The notes beneath the pieces are model-generated. The model was not told the DNA's origin, searched no databases, and saw only the letters and a program-made list of their open reading frames with translations. From Crocosphaera sp. (GTDB lineage Bacteria > Cyanobacteriota > Cyanobacteriia > Cyanobacteriales > Microcystaceae), in the NCBI GenBank assembly GCA_030064935.1, contig JASJEA010000012.1, positions 1-49,231 of the forward strand: a stretch of DNA of 49,231 nt, in the 5' to 3' direction. Positions 44,579 through 49,231 of the stretch are shown piece by piece (position 1 is the stretch's first letter; every line of letters starts with the position of its first letter). Both the position numbers and the translations under genes were made by a program.

Positions 44579-45811
44579 TTAAAATCTATTATGTGTATCT
44601 AAGAAAAGGTTTTCAATATCAACGTTATCCATTCTCTGATCCTTGTAAAGAGAATATTTAAGGCGAGCAATTATTTGTTCTTTAAAATTTCTCTTTAAAG
44701 AGATAAAGTTATGGACTTCGCATAATGGGTAAGGATAACCTAAAATGTAGTGTTCTTGGGTCAATCTTGTTAATTCTTTAAAAATCAGTTCTAGCTCATT
44801 TCTTGCTCTTTCATTTGAACCCGATTCAATGTTTGGAATAGCATCAAAAATATTAACATATGCTATTAACCAATCATAGTTTTGCAGTTTTTCTACATAG
44901 TCTAATCTGGCCGCAAAAAATAACCCAAAACCTCGCCCCCCATAAATAGATTTTTTGATGAACATACCGCCTGAATAGGCCACTTGAAGAACAACATCAG
45001 GGACTTCAAACCAACAGCATAACTTTTTACGTTTAGGATTAGTCTCAGTAAAAGGATATTTATCTTTGAGTTCATCTTGCAGATAACTATCAATTTTTTT
45101 GAATGTATAACCAAGTTCCATTTTAATAGCAGATTGCTTAGTGACAGCAACTACTGTAACTCCTTTTTGATGAGCGTATTTTCCCAATTTAACTAGATAA
45201 TTTTGTTGAATTTGTAATGGTCTTAATGTACCATCTCGTAAAATAAAGTCTCCCGTTTTTGTTTCTGGAAGATCAAGTATTTCTAAAATCAAGGCAATTT
45301 CTAATACTTCCTGACAAAACCCTAATAATGTTGATAAATTAGCGCAAATTTGTTCCTTTTTATAAGGAAAGATTGTACTTGGTGAGTCCTTAAAAAAATC
45401 TAATAAATTTTTAATGGGTTCTAAGGTTAAAAGTTCATCATATATGGCGTTAAGATGTTCTGGGTTTGTAACAAGAATATTCTGTGGATAATAAGCTTTT
45501 CCTAAGATAACAGGATCATCTATGGAATTCATCCTAATCTGCTTACCTTCTTGAAAACAGACATAACCACCTGCGTAAATACCTACGGATAGTCCATTAT
45601 AAAACTGTTCACTATTATAGCTACCATCGATCGCATAAAATCTTTGTTTACTATTGTCAATTTGATCGAAGGGAATAATCTCAAATACTTGAGGGGTTTC
45701 TATGTTATTCTCGTTGCCAATAACAGGAATATGAAATTCCTTATTACTTCTTTCATTGATATGTCTTGCTATTGCATTTATTGCACTATCAGGTATTGCT
45801 GTTCCTGGCAT
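44579..45811 (-). CDS. nurA: NurA-domain nuclease
   Basis: A 410-residue protein with the NurA RNase H-like metal site: RFYAIDGSYN (Asp62) and GDFILRDGTLRP (Asp193), followed by VTVVAVTKQSAIKMELG and, at the C-terminus, GYPYPLCEVHNFIS, where the late His/Asp region of NurA lies. NurA is a 5' end-resecting nuclease whose activity depends on the HerA hexamer. Here nurA is the first gene of nurA-herA-DUF4338. The likely promoter lies between 45812 and 45945, although boxes are not certain. In archaea the pair sits with mre11-rad50, which is absent here; a defence role is the more probable one in a cyanobacterium. Confidence 0.85.
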   Translation of the reverse strand: MPGTAIPDSAINAIARHINERSNKEFHIPVIGNENNIETPQVFEIIPFDQIDNSKQRFYAIDGSYNSEQFYNGLSVGIYAGGYVCFQEGKQIRMNSIDDPVILGKAYYPQNILVTNPEHLNAIYDELLTLEPIKNLLDFFKDSPSTIFPYKKEQICANLSTLLGFCQEVLEIALILEILDLPETKTGDFILRDGTLRPLQIQQNYLVKLGKYAHQKGVTVVAVTKQSAIKMELGYTFKKIDSYLQDELKDKYPFTETNPKRKKLCCWFEVPDVVLQVAYSGGMFIKKSIYGGRGFGLFFAARLDYVEKLQNYDWLIAYVNIFDAIPNIESGSNERARNELELIFKELTRLTQEHYILGYPYPLCEVHNFISLKRNFKEQIIARLKYSLYKDQRMDNVDIENLFLDTHNRF

Positions 45812-45944
45812 ATCTTACTTATCAGGTCTAATTTAGAGATTTATGAACATAGAGGGCTAATAGAAGCGATTGATCGCCACCAGTGTCATCTTAACACAAT
45901 TATCGATAAGTTTTGTCAAAACTATTGGTAAATATTGACTATAA

Positions 45945-46052
45945 GTTGTTTTTGATAGTAATAGTAATTATCATCAGGGTTATATTACTGTTAAAAGTCA
46001 ACTAGATAAAGGTAGTTTATTTACGATTTATCTACCCATAATTTTTCGATAA
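45945..46052 (+). pseudogene. 3' remnant of a histidine kinase gene
   Basis: A plus-strand frame ending at TAA 46050-46052 reads HQGYITVKSQLDKGSLFTIY then LPIIFR. This is the last part of a histidine kinase ATPase domain (usual GGxIxVxSxxGxGSxFxIxLP). The frame is closed upstream by a TAA at 45942, so only about 35 codons survive. It lies between the promoter region of nurA and the end of the glycosidase gene, whose stop is adjacent. Confidence 0.65.
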
Positions 46053-47330
46053 CTAATCAAACATTTCATCAAAAACTCGACGACGTTTATAAGGAGATTC
46101 AGGGGTTAAGTAACTCCAAAGAGACTCCCAATAAAAAAAAGAAACTCCATCAAAACCACGTTTTCTAACGGTTTCAACTTGTTGTTTAATCTGTTCGATT
46201 TTGACTTTATTATTTAATGTTCCTGTAAGAATACCGATACTAACTGGTATTTTTTTACGAGCCAATTTAACTGCAGATTGTTCTAATTCTCTATTAAAAC
46301 TATTAATATCATCGCGATAAACTTGTAAAACTAACTCATCAATCAATCCCCGTTTCACCCAAGTTTTCCAATCTTGTAAATAGTTTTGATAAGAAAAGGA
46401 ATGAGAATTAGGAGATAAAGAGACTAAAATATGAGGATTAACGGTTTTTATTGTTGTCACTAAATCAGTCATAAATGCAGTTAATTTTCCAGCCCTCCAA
46501 GCCATCCATTGAGCATTATTAGGATTTTTAGGTGGATTTTTTCCTCTATGTTCTTGTTGATAAATTTTAATGGTTAATGGATCATAACCTAATTCTACTG
46601 GCATTCCAAAATGATCATCTAATTGTACACCATTAACTTGATATTTCATGATAACTTCTAATATTAATCCTTTGATTAATTGTTGTACTTCGGGATGTAA
46701 AGGATTTAACCAAACTAATTGCTTAGCTTGTCTTTGATAAGCTTTTTTTCGCCAACGCTGAATTAAATTATTGGTTTGATTATCATTATTAGCTTCTAAT
46801 TCATCTTGATAAAAAGTATTAAATTCACCTTCTTGAGTTTGGGTTAACCAGTCAGGATGTTTCCTGGCTAATAAAGAACTCTTCGGTATCATTAATCCAT
46901 ATTCAAACCAAGGAATGACTTCTAAACCTCGTTGACGACTTTCTTCTACAATAATCTCTAAGACATCAATTTTTCCTTTCGTCCAATTCAATAAAGGTTC
47001 TTGATATTTTCCAATCATTTGCTTAGCTAAAGGACTAGGATAAAATGTATAACCTCGGTTCCAAACAACAGGATAAACTGTATTAAAATGATGCTCAGAA
47101 AGTTGTTTAATGGAACGGTTAATACTCCCTGGAAAAAATAAAACCGCACTAGCTACATTGGTTAACCAAACTCCCCTTCTTTCTGCAAAAGTAGGCGAAG
47201 CAATGACTTGATCAGATGACGATAAAATTGATTCTGAAACTAACAATAAACATAACATCATTACAGTTAATCCAATAGAGATTAAACGGTTACGCCAAAG
47301 ATAAAAGTTTTTTCTAATAGTTGGTTTCAT
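46053..47330 (-). CDS. GHL10-type glycoside hydrolase, exported
   Basis: A 425-residue protein with a basic N-terminus and signal peptide (SIGLTVMMLCLLLVSESIL, then ASP). The rest is a (beta/alpha)8 barrel of the glycosyl-hydrolase-like 10/DUF187 family: ERRGVWLTNVASAVLF, FNTVYPVVWNRGYTFYPS, LEVIPWFEYGLMIP, WLNPLHPEVQQLI, VNGVQLDDHFGMP (probable active-site Asp pair), LVSLSPNSHSF, LVLQVYRDD and GVSFFYWESLW. It probably acts on envelope or extracellular polysaccharide. Its stop is directly next to a histidine-kinase remnant. The start ATG at 47330 fits the signal peptide. Confidence 0.85.
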   Translation of the reverse strand: MKPTIRKNFYLWRNRLISIGLTVMMLCLLLVSESILSSSDQVIASPTFAERRGVWLTNVASAVLFFPGSINRSIKQLSEHHFNTVYPVVWNRGYTFYPSPLAKQMIGKYQEPLLNWTKGKIDVLEIIVEESRQRGLEVIPWFEYGLMIPKSSLLARKHPDWLTQTQEGEFNTFYQDELEANNDNQTNNLIQRWRKKAYQRQAKQLVWLNPLHPEVQQLIKGLILEVIMKYQVNGVQLDDHFGMPVELGYDPLTIKIYQQEHRGKNPPKNPNNAQWMAWRAGKLTAFMTDLVTTIKTVNPHILVSLSPNSHSFSYQNYLQDWKTWVKRGLIDELVLQVYRDDINSFNRELEQSAVKLARKKIPVSIGILTGTLNNKVKIEQIKQQVETVRKRGFDGVSFFYWESLWSYLTPESPYKRRRVFDEMFD

Positions 47331-47445
47331 ATTTATTAAGAAGATTAAAAAGAATAACCCCGAACTCCGAACTCACATTTCTAAATTCTAAATTACTTTT
47401 ATCTAGTTATTTTCGAGCAAAACTTACACACTCACTTAACCGAAA

Positions 47446-47461
47446 TTTTGATACACTCAAT
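47446..47461 (+). promoter_or_regulatory. Motif TTTTGATACACTCAAT, copy 1, before the Mla ATPase gene
   Basis: This 16-base sequence occurs here, 41 bases before the ATG at 47503, and again at 48350-48365 before the next gene. The core TTGA-TACAC-TCAA is an inverted repeat, as expected for a dimeric regulator site; it could also include a promoter -10 region (GATACACT). Confidence 0.45.
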
Positions 47462-47502
47462 CAAAAACTGTTGTAACATAACTATCCCAACATCCTTAAC
47501 TT

Positions 47503-48288
47503 ATGGTAAAAGAAGCACTAATTGAACTCAGAGGGGTTTCTAAAGCCTTTGGTGGCTATACTATTTTAGATGAAATCGACTTAACCATTTATCGAGGAGA
47601 AGCTTTAGTTATTATTGGTCCATCAGGTACAGGAAAATCGACAATTTTGCGTTTAATTGCTGGATTATTACCTCTAGATACTGGAGAAATTTATATCCAA
47701 GGGAAGCGACGCAAAGGGATTATCGAAGATGGTCATCAACCGATGCGCATTGCCTTAGTGTTTCAACAAGCAGCCCTGTTTGACTCCCTCACTGTTGATG
47801 AAAATGTGGGCTTTTTCCTCTATGAACATTCTAAACTACCTCGCTACCGCATTCGAGAATTAGTACAGGCTAAATTAGCAATGGTAGGTTTACAGGGAAT
47901 GAGCGATCGTTATCCTTCCCAACTCTCAGGGGGAATGCGAAAACGGGTGAGTTTTGCCCGCGCCTTAATTGCTGATCCTGATAATCCCATAGATAACCCA
48001 GAAATCGTCCTTTATGACGAACCTACCGCCGGCCTAGACCCCATTTCTTCAACGGTTATTGAAGACCTAGTTAGGAACTTACAAAAAGCCCCTGGAGGTT
48101 GCAATAGTTATGTTATGGTATCTCACCAAGATAGTACCATTCGTCGTACGGCCGATCGCATTATTTTTTTGTATGGGGGAAAAATTCAATGGGAGGGAAC
48201 CGTTGATGAAATTGACACAACCTCTAACCCCATTGTTAGACAGTTTTTTACTGCCAGTGTTAAAGGCCCCATTCGAGTCATTGACTGA
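47503..48288 (+). CDS. MlaF-like ABC ATPase of lipid transport
   Basis: A 261-residue ABC ATPase of the Mla/Ttg2/TGD family: Walker A GPSGTGKST (about 43-51), Q-loop ALVFQQAALFDS, signature QLSGGMRKRVSFARAL, Walker B IVLYDEPTAGLDP and switch His in MVSHQD. RKRV after the signature is typical of the MlaF branch. It should drive phospholipid or glycolipid transfer between envelope membranes together with an MlaE permease and the MCE protein encoded next. The MlaE gene is not between them and must lie further on or elsewhere. It shares an upstream 16-base motif with the MCE gene. Confidence 0.9.
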   Translation: MVKEALIELRGVSKAFGGYTILDEIDLTIYRGEALVIIGPSGTGKSTILRLIAGLLPLDTGEIYIQGKRRKGIIEDGHQPMRIALVFQQAALFDSLTVDENVGFFLYEHSKLPRYRIRELVQAKLAMVGLQGMSDRYPSQLSGGMRKRVSFARALIADPDNPIDNPEIVLYDEPTAGLDPISSTVIEDLVRNLQKAPGGCNSYVMVSHQDSTIRRTADRIIFLYGGKIQWEGTVDEIDTTSNPIVRQFFTASVKGPIRVID

Positions 48289-48349
48289 AACAACAAAATC
48301 AAAATTCTCCCCACACCTCCCACTCTCCCCAGTCTCACTTAAGAAAAAT

Positions 48350-48365
48350 TTTTGATACACTCAAT
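48350..48365 (+). promoter_or_regulatory. Motif TTTTGATACACTCAAT, copy 2, before the MCE gene
   Basis: Second exact copy of the 16-base motif, 24 bases before the ATG at 48390. In this copy the right half continues into CTCAATTGAG, a further palindrome. Just upstream (48308-48337) is a C-rich, T-rich stretch typical of degenerate cyanobacterial repeats. Confidence 0.45.
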
Positions 48366-48389
48366 TGAGAAAGGTTGTGAGGCGAGACT

Positions 48390-49231
48390 ATGTTAAGAAT
48401 GCGAACCCTTCAAGAAGGTTCTATAGGAATCTTTGCCCTCGTTGGTTTAATCATCTTCGGAGGTATAGTGGTTTGGTTACGAGGGGGTATTATCGGTCAG
48501 CAAACCTACCAATTTTTTGCCGACTTTGAGAATGTTAATGGGCTGCAAATTGGCGCTCCTGTACGTTATCGGGGGGTTGCTGTGGGCAAAATTTTAGGGT
48601 TACAACCCAGTAGTAATGGTGTAACCGTGGCCGTAGAAATTTCTTCTACTGAATTACGAATACCCAAAGACTCAAAAATTCAGATTAACCGTTCTGGTTT
48701 AATAGGAGAAGCTTCGGTGGATATTACCCCATCTAGGGAGTTATCTGAAGACGCTTTAGCTATTAACCCCGCAAGCAAAGATTGTGCTAAAGCAGAGGAA
48801 ATTCTCTGTAATAATGATCAGGGTATCCAAGGAGAAAGGGGATCACAGTTAATTGAGGCTTTAACCCGTTTGAGTAATACTTATAGTAATCCTGAGTTTG
48901 TGGGTAATCTCAACGCAGCAGCTAGAAATGTGGCTAAAGCAGGGGATAAAATCGCTACCTTATCTCAAGAGGTAACTGAGTTATCTAAGGCTGCAAGGAG
49001 CGAAATTGGTGGGGTAAGCGACTTAATCATTAGTGCAGATCAAGCGGCGAAAGATGCCTCACAGTTAATGCTCAATGTTAATACAGTCTTGAGCGAAAAT
49101 CGCACCGATATCAATCGAACTGTCAGCAGTGCTGCTAATTTAATTAGTAATTTGGATGGGTTAGTCTCAGAAAATAGAGGCAATATTGTTAATACTTTAA
49201 GCAGCATCGAAAACACCAGCGATCAAGTGCG
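48390..49231 (+). CDS. MlaD-family MCE protein (cut by window end)
   Basis: The frame opens at ATG 48390 (GAGG upstream; ATG 48399 also possible) and is open to the end, giving about 280 residues. It has an N-terminal membrane helix (SIGIFALVGLIIFGGIVVWL) and one MCE domain (about 40-120: YQFFADFENVNGLQIGAPVR, YRGVAVGKILGLQ, INRSGLIGEASVDITP). A cyanobacterial insert with two Cys (KDCAKAEEILCNND) follows, then long coiled-coil repeats. MCE proteins form hexameric shuttles or tunnels for lipids across the periplasm. It lies 101 bases after the MlaF-like ATPase gene, its probable partner. Confidence 0.9.
   Translation, partial: MLRMRTLQEGSIGIFALVGLIIFGGIVVWLRGGIIGQQTYQFFADFENVNGLQIGAPVRYRGVAVGKILGLQPSSNGVTVAVEISSTELRIPKDSKIQINRSGLIGEASVDITPSRELSEDALAINPASKDCAKAEEILCNNDQGIQGERGSQLIEALTRLSNTYSNPEFVGNLNAAARNVAKAGDKIATLSQEVTELSKAARSEIGGVSDLIISADQAAKDASQLMLNVNTVLSENRTDINRTVSSAANLISNLDGLVSENRGNIVNTLSSIENTSDQV

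Noticed and set aside
41728-45811. Reading the nurA-herA operon as the housekeeping archaeal-style DNA-repair set
   Set aside because: No mre11 or rad50 is adjacent, the third gene is of a defence-linked family, and the flanks are decayed gene pieces, so an accessory role is more likely.
45644-45931. 95-codon plus-strand frame over the nurA start
   Set aside because: Most of it is antisense to nurA. The last 32 codons are outside nurA but match nothing, and the frame does not connect to the kinase remnant that follows.

Overview
This window reads as chromosomal DNA from a low-GC, probably unicellular cyanobacterium of the Crocosphaera/Cyanothece type. The lineage is inferred from several things. 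There are at least twelve copies of the cyanobacterial octamer GCGATCGC (HIP1), at 3324, 5780, 12558, 24189, 24680, 30520, 30595, 34932, 35842, 37740, 38761 and 40728, where chance would give fewer than one at this base composition. Photosynthesis assembly genes (ycf3, PAM68) are present, together with cyanobacterium-restricted families (DUF928 protein, 'low-complexity tail' membrane protein, CHASE2 cyclase, PEP-CTERM proteins). I saw no tRNA, rRNA or CRISPR array.

Layout. 1-1770: accessory edge with the start of a possible transposase, an orphan AT-rich gene, and a Uma2 nuclease gene broken by one stop codon. 1889-6766: housekeeping and envelope genes (ispH, a small membrane protein, a lipoprotein, an alpha/beta hydrolase, a PEP-CTERM protein). 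7227-10272: a lone sugar-type ABC permease, ycf3, gatC and a lone DrrA-type ABC ATPase. 10288-17820: a minus-strand run with a metallo-beta-lactamase-fold hydrolase, a CHASE2 nucleotide cyclase with DUF928 partner, msrA, a zinc metalloprotease and a PAS histidine kinase. 18050-28931: aminotransferase, PEP-CTERM phytase-like protein, mnmH/selU, two glycosyltransferases (GT4 and WecG/TagA types), a GH15-like gene broken by one in-frame TGA, coaE and a zinc-ribbon protein.

29216-40069 is rich in signalling: a repeat-bearing lipoprotein, a REC-GGDEF-EAL regulator, and a 1093-residue hybrid kinase with a periplasmic binding domain plus a GAF domain carrying the Cys-His pair of bilin-binding photoreceptors. 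PAM68, a ribbon-helix-helix protein, small unknowns and an NHL-repeat protein follow. 40285-46052 is an accessory patch of heptamer repeats and decayed gene pieces around a tight three-gene operon, nurA - herA - DUF4338 (DruA-like). 46053 to the end holds a GHL10-type glycosidase and the start of an Mla/TGD-type lipid transporter locus (ATPase plus MCE protein, cut by the window edge).

The strongest candidate for an undescribed system is the nurA-herA-DUF4338 operon (41728-45811, minus strand). NurA and HerA form a nuclease/translocase pair in archaea and recur in bacterial anti-phage systems, while DUF4338 is the DruA family of Druantia defence. I do not know the three-gene combination as an established system. 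Its flanks are degenerate pieces of a transport gene and of a histidine kinase, as expected of a variable insertion spot. All family names come from reading the translated sequence, without database searches.
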